Program-made: the position numbers and the translations under genes
Shown: positions 48,106 to 60,599 of the stretch, piece after piece
Layout: the number at the start of each line of letters is the position of its first letter
Position numbering within the stretch: position 1 is the stretch's first letter
The notes under the pieces: model-generated
What the model was told of the DNA's origin: nothing
Database searches by the model: none
What the model saw: the letters and a program-made list of their open reading frames with translations, nothing else
DNA from: Dermanyssus gallinae
Taxonomy: Eukaryota > Arthropoda > Arachnida > Mesostigmata > Dermanyssidae
Direction of reading: 5' to 3'
DNA length: 64,000 nt
NCBI GenBank assembly: GCA_003439945.1
Contig: QVRM01006416.1
Location: 1,061,001 to 1,125,000 of the forward strand

Positions 48106-48177
<72 letters not shown>

Positions 48178-48202
48178 TGTAATACAAACAAATAAATTCA
48201 TA

Positions 48203-48242
<40 letters not shown>
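48106..48242. repeat. Two adjacent (TA)n microsatellites
   Basis: TA tracts at 48,106-48,173 and about 48,207-48,242, separated by about 33 bp of AT-rich sequence. Confidence 0.96.
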
Positions 48243-48243
<1 letters not shown>

Positions 48244-48249
48244 CACGCT

Positions 48250-49320
48250 ACTGATATCGGGTGTGGATATATTTGTTATCTATAAAAACATAAAAATTTA
48301 AACACCATACGACCGGTATGCCACCAAGCATTGATTGTTCTATTGATGCTGCGGTAGCGTATGGTATTACGTTGACTGATTGATCAGGAGGCTGTCTAGT
48401 TTCCGTTAGCATATCTTGACGGGGACCTCTGCGTCTCGGCGGAGATCGGGTAGGAACGTAGAGCACGTAGGAATGATGCCAAAACTTGTCACCAAATATC
48501 GACAATTACAAACTATATCCCACGGTACGTGTCCTGGTCCGCTGCCAACTGAGCCCAGTCGAACCCTGTTGCTGCTGATGCTGTTGCTGTTGTTGTCGTA
48601 ACTGTCCTGTTCTTCGTGAGCTCTACGTTTAATCGTTACGCCATTGAGGTGTTTCGTACGATCGTTGCTGCTGTTGCTTCTGCAATTCGAATTGTCACGT
48701 ACTACGATCCCTTATCCCGTTGCTGTTATCGCTCCGTACGGATGCGTCTAGGACGAGCTTCCTGTGTCGTCGTTGTTGTTATATCAAACACTACTAGTAC
48801 TACTACTACCGTTACTACTAACGTCAATACGACTGCCAATTTTCCACTAGTCAATAAGTATACTATAAATTCGACTTCTACTTCTTACTATTCGATTGTT
48901 ACTCTTTGGCCGCTGTTGTGACGGCGAAACAGCAGCGAAGCAGCACGTTGTTGTTGCTGCTGTCGCGTTGTATCGCTGCTTTGCCGCGGTGTTAATGGCG
49001 AGGCTCGCTCGTTATCATCATGTGACACATCTCTCGACCCTGTCCTTACTCATCTTCGTCGATACCTGTTAATCTCTTTCTACTCATCTACATTCATCGG
49101 TCACGAGCCAACAACCGGCAATAAATGGCATTTTGTTGCCTTCTTCTTCTTGGAGCAGCCATAGTGTTCACGTGTGGCATCTCTCGTCGTGTGCATGGGC
49201 CAGCCCCTTGCCTTGCCTTCCCCGACTCAGCAACTCAGCAAAGTTATTCAGTTAAACTGAATGGAGCCAAAATCAAGGACAATCAACGTAGATAGGGCTT
49301 CAACTCAGAGTTCTTACCAC
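48250..49320. other. Non-coding stretch, no gene seen
   Basis: Short GTT/GCT runs near 48,570-48,600 and ACT runs near 48,795-48,820. Open frames are short and low complexity. Confidence 0.5.
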
Positions 49321-49329
49321 TAGCAGCGC

Positions 49330-49454
<125 letters not shown>

Positions 49455-50912
49455 GAATATATTTTCATGTACATAAACTCGTAAGAATGCATCATGTTGC
49501 CATCCTGTCGTCACCGTTCTCGTCATCATGATTGACGGTAGAGGCGGCGGCGGCCATCCGTCCATAATCATTGGCTTGCTTGCTTGTTCTGTAATATCTT
49601 CCTGCCTTTCCTCCTCTGCGCCCCCGTGCACTCCCCAGAGCGCGCCACCACCCGTGTCCCTGACGACAACAGCAGCAGCAGAAGCAGCAAAAGCATCATA
49701 CTATGATTTGTATTGTAGTTGGCTAGCCCATCTTGGGTCAACGTGATTCTTCACAGCATCGTCATCATCGTTGTCGTCGCCCATTGATACACAGGCAGAG
49801 AGGCAGACAGACAGACAAACAGACAGACAGGTAGACGCAAGGGCGGTCTGGCTGTCAGGCAAGGGAGGCGGATCGAGGGGGGGTTTGTCCGCCCATTCTC
49901 AACTCGTGAGTCACTCACGTCAGTCAACAAAAGATCAACATCCCTTCCCGACGACTATGATGAACGATGAACGAACCGAAATGCTACCGTGGCCACCGGT
50001 GGTGTCGGCGTCATTGTATCATTATCATACATCATCCCTGTCTCCCCGCCCAGACGACATACAGTCGCCCCCCCGCCCCGCCGCCCCCGCCCCAACGAGA
50101 ACCCCCATTTGGCTTCTCTCCTCGTTCTTGTTGTTGTTCATCTCCTGCTGGTGCAGCCTGATAGTTGCTGCTGCGGCTGCTGCTGTACGATAAAGTACGA
50201 CCCCTCTATGAACGTATCGTTTTGTCTGCAACGTCGCTGCTAGCAACCGATACCCCCTCGCGTAAGCACGCACGCACGTAGGCCACTACCAGTGGCGTCA
50301 GCTGAAGTTTTCTCTCCCCCCCACTCTCTCTCTCTCTTCATCTCGTTTGCCTTATCCCCCCTCTCTCTCTTTATCTCGTTTGCCTTATCCCCCCCTCTCT
50401 CTCTCTTTATCTCGTTTGCTTGTTCTTGGTGGTAGCAGCTCCAACCGTACCGCTTGTTGATCTGCCCCGTGTGTTCAATTTCGTATGCCCTGCCGGTACG
50501 GCCGGCGAAGACGCCGACGAACGCTTGCGCCCTGGCTAGTGGTGGTGGTTGTGGTGATGACGGCGTTGGTGGTTAAGGAGGTGGAAGTGGTCAATCCCTG
50601 CCGTCGCCGCTGTTGCTGCTGCTGCTATATAGTAATATGTTGTATAGTACTACCGTTTGTGTTGCACCTTTCCCTGCTGCAGCCACTCAACGTGCATATC
50701 TATTCTAAATTACAATGATCATCATTATCATCACTGCGACGCATTTGCATGCTTCGGGTTAGGGCAGGGTCCTAGGGAAGAAGGCAGAAGCATGTGTGTG
50801 TGTGTCAATACGTGAATGTGAAAAAGTAGAGGTGCACAGATCAAACGCTAAGGGAAGAATATGTGTATAGGTGTAGAGGTCAAAAGCGAGAGGGAGACAC
50901 CTAAAACGAGAA

Positions 50913-50946
<34 letters not shown>

Positions 50947-52400
50947 AAACATATATACAACTATATTTACATGTATATACCCTCGTGTTTATAAACGCAC
51001 ACAAGCTCGTGTTGTCGGTGTCGGCAATACCTTTGCACGTAGAAACGCATACGGGCACGCTTCTATACGCATGCATGAAGAACATCATGCGACCTCCGAC
51101 TGATCTGGTTGGCCGCAGCTCATCATCCACAGCAACAACAACAACAACAAGCGCAGCACCATGGTGATGATCAACACATAATCTTATCATCGCTATCAGC
51201 TTTCACGGTCATCTCCCTATACAGTAAGCACATCGCCATCGCCCATCATGTCAATCATCCGTGGCCGTTTGACTCTTCACAATTTCAACTTACACAGTCC
51301 TTGTTGCTGTTGTTGTTGTTGTTGTCGTTGTCGTTCTTGTTAACGAAGGGTTGGTTAGTTAAACCCACGGAAAGCATTGTTAATCGCGGTAGTTGGCCTG
51401 GATAAAATCTTTTACCCATTCATCAAACTCTCCAACCCACTGGTCCCGCTTCGTTCCGCCCAGTCTACAACAGCAAGCCCCTACACGGTACCGCGATCAC
51501 TGTGATTGTTTCCCAAAGCAGCCTTTCCTTTCCGCGTAACCCTTGAACGCCGCTTCGAGATCTTTTCTTCTCAGTGTCACGAGGATACTGAAGCTAACTC
51601 GATGACAATGATGCCCTACTCTATTATACTATACATATGCTCCTAGTATTACTTCTACTACCACTGCCCTAAGTGGTAGTCCGCAAGAAGCGTCGGGGCC
51701 GGGCGGCCAAAATTAGCAGTCGCGAAAACACGGAGAGCATGGGAAAACCTCAGTTTTTCATCAAAGTAAAGCGCAAGCGGTTCCCTTGAGGAATGGTTGT
51801 AACATATTTAGCAATTTTTGAAAAAACCCTGGACGACCCGTGCATCTATCTGTGCAACGCATCGGCCGGCTTGTGCAACCCGAGGCCACCGTCAATCATC
51901 AATCAATGCTAGTAATATTAATAATGGTAAAACCACCGTATATAGCAATGACGGTGTCTTGTCAAATACTGCCGTTGCCAGCAACAAACGCTGCATCAGC
52001 TGCACCATGCATGTTCTAAATTTAACATTTAAATTTATGTGTTGGAGATTAGCCTCATCACACAATCACACAAGATTAAATATTTAAAAGTCTTATACAC
52101 AGCACATGGAAGTATATCTTATTAAACTCATTAACAAGTACATATCAAGTGTATACGATAGCCAAATATACCCAAAAATTTGATTTTATATTGTATCTAT
52201 ATAAACAAAATTAATAGTTTGACTGTGAGGTATATTCATAAATAATAAAGCAATTATTTCATGCCCGTGCTATAATACTTCAGAGTACATGACGGCCAAG
52301 GATGAAAACGAGGACTGCAATTACGAACTTACACATCATGGCAATCACGTGGATAATGATTCATTAACGATGTTGCGCTGTTTCGTCATCGTGGTTGTTG
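49455..52400. other. Mixed non-coding stretch
   Basis: Contains (GACA)n near 49,803-49,831, C-rich stretches around 50,060-50,110, (TA)n at about 50,915-50,943, a short CAA run near 51,130-51,150 and GTT near 51,300-51,340. I see no recognisable gene. A 140-codon plus frame (49,771-50,193) includes repeat-derived sequence and is not supported. Confidence 0.45.
50316..50420. repeat. Pyrimidine-rich minisatellite, three units
   Basis: Three units of about 33-36 bp, each a C-run and CTCTCT tract followed by ATCTCGTTTGC, with small length variation in the CT run. Confidence 0.88.
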
Positions 52401-52612
52401 GTGTTCGCTTTGCTTGTTGTTGCAGTTGCTTCTCTTGTTGCTGTTGTTGTTGTTTGTTGCTATTCTTGCTGCTGCTGCTTCTTCTACACTGCAGTTGTCA
52501 CCGCTTTTGTTGTTATTGCTGCTACTGGTAGTTAGTACCGCAACATCAACAGCAATTAGCGGTTGGCCAACTAGTGCGTAGATGTCGAACAGAAGCACAA
52601 TATTACGTTAAC

Positions 52613-52616
<4 letters not shown>

Positions 52617-52658
<42 letters not shown>

Positions 52659-52733
52659 ATATATATATATAAACATATATATATATAAACATATATATAT
52701 ATACATATATATATGTATATACATATATATATA
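52617..52733. repeat. Long (TA)n microsatellite preceding an R4-like LINE tail
   Basis: About 117 bp of TA repeats with AAAC and AC interruptions. It abuts the truncated 5' end of the LINE fragment at 52,734. Confidence 0.96.
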
Positions 52734-53088
52734 TTGGCACGGGTGTCATGCGCCTGAGACGTTGGCTCATGTCGCTCAGATGTGCGATACAACACACAAA
52801 CAAACCATAAAGAGACATGACGACGTCTGTGATCGCGTGGCGCGTCTTCTCCGCGAAAGGGGTCATGAGGTGGTTCGTGAGCGAGTATTCCGTCGACCGG
52901 GCGCACCGGGTCTAAAGCCCGACCTCGTAATAACAACACCTACCGAGGTCTGGGTTTTAGATGCCGAGGTCACGGACAACTGACTCTTAACTTCACGTGA
53001 CACCTTTTTACCACAATTTTTATTAAGACGAGCACTGCCGAGTGTGCAAACGTATTGTAAATGATTAATAAATCATCACAATATTTTC

Positions 53089-53090
<2 letters not shown>
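52734..53090 (+). pseudogene. R2/R4-type LINE 3' end with restriction-like endonuclease
   Basis: The reading frame from 52,738 to the stop at 52,983 encodes the carboxy end of an R2/R4-group LINE protein. First comes the rest of a zinc knuckle, CHAPETLAHVAQMC, followed by THKQ and KRHDDVC. Then come RGHEVVRE, KPDLVIT and VWVLDAEV, matching the PD-(D/E)XK restriction-like endonuclease that nicks the target for reverse transcription. The first cysteine and the whole reverse transcriptase are lost at the 5' junction with (TA)n. A 3' UTR of about 105 bp runs to 53,090 and again meets (TA)n. Its last 58 bp recur at 56,892-56,949. R4/Dong-like membership is inferred from the TA-repeat location. Confidence 0.82.

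Positions 53091-53168
<78 letters not shown>
53091..53168. repeat. (TA)n microsatellite following the R4-like LINE tail
   Basis: About 78 bp of TA repeats with one GTAT interruption, directly after the LINE 3' terminus. Confidence 0.96.
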
Positions 53169-53499
53169 AAATAGGTAATTGTTAAAAGGCAGACTATAAA
53201 GAGGAAATAATACAACCAACAAAAACGTTTTATTGACGCGACCAACAATAAATAGATAGATTCCTATTAGACTCAGTTAGATACGCAGGCCCGCACGCAG
53301 GCACGCATACAGCACGTAACAAAACGCACCCCCCCCCACTCGATGACACAATTATAGAAATAGACTATAACATCTGTCCGGATTTATCCGCTGCTCCGTT
53401 GCTGAGGACATACTTGGAAGAGTAATGGCTGTAGACTGTACATGAGCAAAACGAATACCATAAACGAAACACGGACGCAACGCGCGTTATTGTAAGCGA

Positions 53500-54250
53500 A
53501 TTTCTCGTGGTATATGGTATACAATTCGTTGTTGTTGTCGTTGTTGTTGTTGCCACCATCGCCGTTGTCGTCGCGAAATTCTGCAGAACTATCGCTGAAA
53601 TATGCGTCGCGTCGAAGCTCGACGTTCGCTAAAGCTAGCGGCTTTGCTGCGGTGCTTGAAGCAGGCAGCGGGCTTTGCCGCAGTGGTTGACGCGAGCGAG
53701 CCAGCCAGCTAGTCATCATCGCGGGCATTGGCGGCGGCGGCGGCAGCAGACAAACATACATACATACAGATCGACAAACGGACGCAATGCCGCTTGCAGT
53801 AGTAGTCTAGAACCTACGTAGCAGTACGAAGGATCGTTGTTGTCGTCGCAGTCGCCGTCGCTGCCGCCGCCGCCCTAACGATTGCAAAAACAGCCTGCTC
53901 TCCTCCGCCAACCCCACCAAACCCCACGAACCCCCCCTCCCTCCGACCACCCCGGTAACTAAACGCTGGTGCTGCAGTACAGCACCGCCTCGGCCGACGC
54001 GACGGCCGTTGCTCGTGTTGCTGCTGCTACGGCAGCGATGATGACGACGACGACGACGACAACGAATGAAACGACGGAAAATAGACGCAGGCTGATCAAA
54101 CGGAACGCTGGTCGTCTGCGTGTGTGCCCACCCACCCACCCGCGCGCCCGCCCGTTCGCCTGTTTGCCTCTCTGCCTGCTACCGTTGATGTCGTTGCTGT
54201 TTGCTACTATTGTTGTTGTTGTTGCTGACGGCGACGGCGGCATCTGCTAC
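53500..54250. other. GC-rich stretch with short trinucleotide runs
   Basis: GTT near 53,529-53,552, GCC/GGC runs near 53,730-53,745 and 53,855-53,870, and GAC near 54,040-54,063. Frames of 110-125 codons on both strands overlap and none is recognised. Confidence 0.4.
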
Positions 54251-54254
54251 TGAT

Positions 54255-54465
54255 ATTGTTGCTGTTGTTGTTGTTGTTGTTGTTGTTGTTGTCGTCGTCG
54301 TTGTTGTTGCTGTTCTTAATGTTGTTGTTGTCGCTGCTGTTCTTAATGTTGTTGTTGTCGCTGCTGTTCTTAATGTTGTTGTTGTTGTCGTTGTTGTTGT
54401 TGCTGTTCTTAATGTTGTTGTTGTTCTTATTGTTATTGTTGTTGTTTTGTTGTTGCCGTTTTTAA
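54255..54465. repeat. GTT array with embedded minisatellite
   Basis: (GTT)n with a higher-order unit, GCTGTTCTTAATGTTGTTG, repeated about four times (54,308-54,425) with variable GTT/GTC spacers. Confidence 0.92.
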
Positions 54466-54719
54466 TGCTGCGTCGTTGTTGTTATATTGTACTGTTACTA
54501 CAGGTACGACTACTTTTACTGCTATCGTTACTGTCGCTGCAGCTGCTGGTTATTATTATTATTATTAATATTGGATAAAGCACGGTTAATCATAACTAGC
54601 ATTGCTTAGTTGCGGTTAATCATAACTAGCTTGCTGCGGGCAAATAAGCAGCATCGAATAGCCAGGCGTTTAATGTAGAAGGGTAATTTCGGAATAACCA
54701 TCAACGGCCATATGAAAAA

Positions 54720-54960
54720 AAAGAACAATAACAACAACAGTAACAGCAGATAGTAAAAACAAACAAACAAACAACAACAACAATAACAATCTAAATACGA
54801 ATCTATATCAAAATCAAGGAAGTAGTAAGGGCAGTAACAGCAACAACAGTACAAATATTACAGTCTAACCAAACATCAACATTACAACAAAAGCAACAAT
54901 AACAACAACAGCAGCAGCAGCAACGGCAACAGCAATATCAATACCAGCAGCATCACCAAC
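54720..54960. repeat. CAA/AAC microsatellite region
   Basis: Imperfect AAC/CAA with CAG and AAT variants, opposite in strand to the GTT array 250 bp upstream. Confidence 0.85.
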
Positions 54961-54999
54961 AACGGCAAGGTTTCGACCGTCATCGATTGTTGTCTGATT

Positions 55000-56851
55000 C
55001 TCGTTCAGCAGCCGCAGCTGCAACAGTAACAGCTTGTTATGATGCGACAGCGGGCAATTCAACGATAATCAGAAGCCCCACAGCACAGCAGCAGAAGAAG
55101 ACACCAACAATGGTGGCGACGCACGAACATGACGGGCATTATTGACATGACAAACGGACGGGGGCGGTCTATGGGCGGTCGATCCAAACTGTCGGCTTGG
55201 TCGACCTCTACAGGACTCTACATGCAGCCGCATACAGCTGCTGCGGAGGTGTACCCTTTAGTGAGTGTACAAAAGCAGCGGGAGCAGTCCCTTCTTCAGG
55301 CAACGTTTCAGCCAAACGTACATTGCGAAGATGACCGTCAGGCTGCTGGAGACATTAGTAGTATATGATTCGAATTATCGTTTATATTAGTACTATAATA
55401 ATGCTCTAGAATAAACACCTAGCTTTGTTAGAGAGTAATCATCACCAGTACCCTCCACAAGAGATCCACAAGAGTAAAGCAAAACTATTAATCCGTTTAG
55501 CATGGGCTAACTTTGCGAAAAAGGGCACCCACTACAAATCACTGCCGTAACTTCTCGCAAGGGGACTCACTATATATTGCCTAAAGCGGTATACTAGCGT
55601 CATAGCGTCCAACGTATTGGGTTTAAGGAGTGTTCAATAGTTTACGGTCTACGTTTCCTCGAAGGCACTCGGTCTTATTGTTGCGACTATGAAACCGAAT
55701 CACTGATCGTCAACGGAGCTGATGATCGACCCTCATTTGTCTAGATTACCAGATTCGTGCAGGAAACAACCTGGGCCGGTTCTCTCTGGTTCTCGCTCCT
55801 CTCACCAGTTTCCCGTAATGGATCCGTGAAACCAGCGACCTTGTCGAGCTGCACGCTACTTAGTTAAGCGTTGCGTAGATCATTGGGTGATCTAGCAAGC
55901 TCACTAGATCGTGAGCATAAAAAAGAATATTTTCACTACGCACTAGCACGTAGTGTTAGTACGATCAAAAGGGACAGCTTGTCAAGGGTAGAAAATCAGT
56001 GTCGATACACCAAATTCATAACAGTAACTACCATGGTCATTTTAATGACGACGACGACGACGACGACTTAGATCGAGGCGTGTTGTAGTCGAGCGTAGCC
56101 TTTTATTAAACAATCTTATGTTTATAATAATTATTTCTATTAGCAATGTGTTTCTAAAGATACGCTTTTTCATGGCCCTTTACTTATATAGCCTATTACT
56201 AAGTTCTGTTGGCATTTTTTTTATTTACCCACGCTTGTGTGGAAGGTACACATTTTGCGCGTGTCGTTTTCGTTTGTTTTCATATATTTTTTTGTCAACA
56301 TTTTTGCATCTTTTTGCAACAGTGTTTTTGTTGTGTCGCTGTTGTTGTTCTTGACTCGCCAAGCTATTTGGACGTGGCTTGGTCGTTCGAAGGGCGGCAC
56401 GCTGTCAACGACTCAGTTTAGCTCAGCTGGCGTTAAAAGACACCGTCCTGCTACCCTGTTACTAACGCAGCAACAATATTAATAACAGCAGCTGTTGCTG
56501 CTGGTGCTGCGTGACGTTCTTGCGTGACTGTCTCAGCGCAATATTTTACTTATTCCGCGCATACGCACCTAAGCGTACATAGTGAATTTGCTTTTGTCTT
56601 AGGGTGACCATCTGTATGCAACAGGCATTGCGCATAACAATGCAACGCAGTGTAATACCACCGCAGACACTATTGACGTGCATTCGCCTTGCCCTTCTTA
56701 TCTAACATGTTGCCTTGACAATTTTGCCCCGCCACAAATCAAATCAGCCCCATGGAATCTATTTTACCTCCAAAGGGCGTGCAGGCATTTGGGAGGTTAT
56801 AACCATTATATATATGGTGTATTTAAGTATACATGCCGGGTAAATACTAAA

Positions 56852-56860
<9 letters not shown>
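55000..56860. other. Non-coding stretch, no gene seen
   Basis: A short (GAC)n run at about 56,047-56,067. Frames of 60-80 codons, for example 55,129-55,368 (+), are unrecognised. Confidence 0.45.
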
Positions 56861-56887
<27 letters not shown>

Positions 56888-56891
56888 AGGT

Positions 56892-56942
56892 GAGCACTGC
56901 CGAGTGTGCAAACGTATTGTAAATTATTAATAAATCATCACA

Positions 56943-56949
<7 letters not shown>
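56892..56949 (+). mobile_element. R4-like LINE, second copy: 3' UTR terminus only
   Basis: These 58 bp match 53,030-53,087 at 57 of 58 positions. Sequence immediately upstream is (TA)n (56,865-56,887) and immediately downstream is (TA)n (about 56,950-56,985), so this is a severely 5'-truncated insertion within a TA microsatellite. Confidence 0.85.
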
Positions 56950-56987
<38 letters not shown>

Positions 56988-56999
56988 TTGTCATTTCGG

Positions 57000-59900
57000 T
57001 GGCTTGCCCATCGGCCATCTGCAATTTGAGGGCAGCACAGTCTCTGCAGAAATGCATAGCTTGTAGCAGCCGCAGCAGAGTGCAGGTTACCCAAGTCGCA
57101 AGTGAGCAATGAGTAACAAGGCACACCTCTATATTGTGGGGGTGTCCCTCTTCTACTCGACAGCCAGCGCCTCGGCGTCGACTGTACGAGACGCCGGTAG
57201 GCTTGACGCATCGCGCGTACCGGCTTACGTTGGGCAGTGAACCAGCCGAGCTCGAATTCTCGCTCTTGCAATCCACAGCGCACTTCGTCAACCATCAATC
57301 AATGACGTTTACTGTTACGATATAAACAATGTTTCGGAATTTGAAGGCAGTTGAAGTACACGTCTGGTCTAGCCAATAGGGTGAACAAATGAAAAGTAAA
57401 AGCCCATTGCAGGCCGCGCTGAATAGCGCCTGGCGACGCCAATAATGGCAGTGTGGTAGAAGCGGTCGAACACTAAAGGCTTAAACGGAAAATGTGTTAC
57501 TTACTGAATTGCGTTCGTGTCTACTTTGCTTAATATTTAAGCTAGAATGAATCATACATATATATACATATATATTTTTTCTTTTACACAAAGATAACAT
57601 AGATAAGTTCTTCTTACTACTTTTCTAGATATGTCCAGTGCAGACCCGCAACTTGAGAAAAAGACGTTGTGCCTACTACGCGAGCGCGTGCAGTATAGGG
57701 AGGTTTCACTTTGTAACACATACGCTTCCCAGATATGAGCTGATAGGCCGGCGTGGATAGTAGCCTTCAAGTTCCTCACAGAAATTAAGCCGGCAACTTT
57801 CCAAGTCTCGGACAGACGCCGTCGATCGAGGACGACGACAAATTGGACGAATTACGCAGTAGCGGACCTCATCCAGTTGGGCGGATATTTCGCATGCCCT
57901 TCTATCGCCGACCATCCTTGCTACGAATGCAGAAGATAGACTGGGCAACACCTCGGCGGAGTGTGAGGGACCAACACGCCCCGGACCGGACGCCGATCAT
58001 CCTCGAGATCGGTGTTTGAGGCGCTTCACGTCATTGGGGAGGGGCGAGGGATTCTCTAGGACGTATCGCGGTGGTTTTCGTAACGCATGGGATCATTAGT
58101 TCCCCGTGACTTTCTCTATTTCTCTCTCTCTCTCTCTGACGAAGATGAACGTGCTAAGAGCGGCCCCGATCACGGCTCAATAGGAAACCAGCAGCCTGAC
58201 CTTTGCGCCCTAGACCGCCGTTCTCCGCTGCTCCGATGTTGCTACTCTGCTGCGTTTGGCGTCTTTCGTTTATGCTGGCTCGGAGTTGTACGCTGCTGCA
58301 TCGGCCCATTTTTGAGCATCGGGGAATCGACGCTTGACGCGGGTTGTAACCGTCGTCCGGTTTGAACGATAGCAATACTAATACTGCATGTATGATTTTT
58401 TTTTCTATTACCTCTGCTAGTTCTGTTGCTGCTGCTACTACAATGACTAGTTGTACAGGACAGGAAGCGCTCAAGAAGCGTATTCTGTCTTTTTTTCAAA
58501 TCGCGCTGTGGACTGTTGCAGACCACCATGGTGCCGCCTCCGCCTCCCCCACCTGCAACAAGAACAACAACAACAACAGTCAACACAGCAACAGTAATGG
58601 CAACGACAACAAAAGCCTTTTATTATGTCGGTTCTTCTGTGAGCGATCACGATGACCGGATCTGATCGTTTTGTCATCGTCCTTGTTGCTGTGTTGTAGA
58701 TGTTGTTTTGGTTGTTGTTGTTGCTGTGCTGTGGAGGTTGTTGTTGTTATTGTTGGCGGCGTGACATTACGATTGAATTACATGTCACTGTCGGACGGGC
58801 TGGCCCTACAATTCAAAGTATTGAACAATCGGATGCCGATAGGCTGACACATGATTAGAGCGGTGATGGTGATGATGATGATGATAGTGGTGATGATGAT
58901 AATCACTGCCTTAGCAGATCTACGGCAGCGTCGGTGTGACCGCCTTTTCTGTCACATCGTCACAGCATTGTGTCATTCCTCGTCGGGGAAGGCCGCAAAA
59001 TGGCAACAGAAGCAAGCGGGACGAACGAGTTATGCTACGAAGGAGGGCGGGCTGTGGGGTAGTAGAATGGGGGGATGGGGGTGGTATGACGATCGGACTG
59101 TGGCCGGACCATCATTCCAATGAGGCGAGGGCCAATACGATCCCCCAAGTCCAAAGGCATTTGTGTCCCAGGCCAGATGCGACGACAAGAACGAAGAACA
59201 GAAACGTTTGCTGCGTTGCGTACGACGGGAGTTCAATTTGCCACGTTAATAGCGTTTGACTTGTTTGTTGTTTTTGTTGTCTCGCTACTACCGAACGAAG
59301 GGTACCGTCCGAGTTTCGAGGGGTGGGCGAGGGTGGGGGGATGGGGATGAGTGATCGTCTACTTAAATCTGTCTCAAATTCGTGGCCATCATAATTTTTG
59401 CCGCCATCCATCGACCATCGTGATCATCTATGATGATCCATCGTCCCATTGATAAGCCATCGATCAGCCAGCCATCAACAGCGACACCCCCGAATCTACA
59501 AGGACGGCAGCACATCGTCCTTGTGGCCGCCGCCGCTTTGTTATCACGCATACAAGTACAACGACAAAAGCTAGCTTCTGCGGCTCAACCGGTAACTACA
59601 CGACTAAAGAAGAGTCGCCCCCACACGTACGGCTGTAGTGACAACAGGAAAAGAACAACAACAGCTGCAGCAACAACAACAACAACAACAGCAGCAGCAA
59701 TAACAACAGCAGCAATAACAACAACAATAACAACAGCAGCAGCAACATCTGTAACAACGGAAACAACAATACGTATCTTGACACCGACAACATAAAAAAA
59801 ACAAACAAGACCATCTAGAATAGCTACAACAAACACCATCTAGAAACAAAAAATGACAACAGAAATAAGTGATCAAACGAAAATTCACATCGAAAATGAC

Positions 59901-60140
59901 CATGGCGCCTACAGCAGCAACAACAACAATAACAACAACAAGCAGCAACAACAAGCAGCAACAACAACAACAACAACAAACACAAGCAAGAACAGACCAA
60001 GTGACTTGTGAAGTTTCTAGTGCTTATTCTACCACCACCCACCAGTCAAGATAGCCATCCGTCGGCGGCCGGCGAAGGCATCAGAACAAAAGCGTTGAAA
60101 AAATATGATACAAAAAATACTCAATCCGAGGAAGTTTTAC
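57000..60140. other. Mixed non-coding stretch
   Basis: Holds AAC near 58,558-58,580, GTT near 58,705-58,755, GAT near 58,862-58,900 and CAA arrays at 59,655-60,000. Frames of about 115 codons on the minus strand (56,938-57,298 and 58,242-58,586) are unrecognised. Confidence 0.45.
59655..60000. repeat. CAA/AAC microsatellite region
   Basis: Two AAC/CAA/CAG blocks (59,660-59,765 and 59,918-59,995) separated by A-rich sequence. Confidence 0.9.
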
Positions 60141-60214
60141 AGCCGACGACGACGACGACGCCGACAACAATCAAAGTTAGATTACGGCTGGGAGTCGGGG
60201 CGGCGGTGCGTTTG

Positions 60215-60416
60215 ATGGCCACCTTTGTCGAAGTGTCCCACTGCTGCCCTGAACCACCTGGTCGTATTTGGAACACGGATCGGGATGCACTGACCTATAG
60301 CGCCAAGGAAATTGTTGGAGACACGAATACGCAAGCTCCTTCGATTCGCAGGTTGCTGATACGGCCGTTTCTGATGGTGCAGCTGGCCGCAGATGAAATG
60401 AATCAATGGACACAAA
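60215..60416 (+). CDS. Candidate coding exon, family not recognised
   Basis: A plus-strand frame from the ATG at 60,215 is open for 67 codons with balanced composition, including SHCCPEPPGRIWNTDRDA and LIRPFLMVQLAADEMNQW. It meets a good splice donor, CAAA/GTATGT, at 60,416/60,417. The frame is also open upstream to 60,008 through a (GAC)n-like run, so the true 5' edge could be a splice acceptor such as TTTTACAG ending at 60,143. I recognise no domain. A decayed mariner begins about 200 bp downstream. It could be a real exon or a chance frame. Confidence 0.28.
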
Positions 60417-60599
60417 GTATGTACGTTTGTAATATTATTTGTTGGTTGATGCACAAATTCTTGTCATTTTTGCCAAAAGCGACAACTTAAATTTGCACGA
60501 ACATGCGGGTTTATGTAATTATTAATCCAGTCTTTTGTTTGCTGTCTGCTCGAGACAAAGAAGTGTTGCACCTAATTTTGATCAGTATTCGAAAGGCTT

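Noticed and set aside
57552..58070. Minus-strand frames as a LINE fragment
   Set aside because: No RT, endonuclease or zinc-knuckle motif could be found; similarity to known elements was only compositional.
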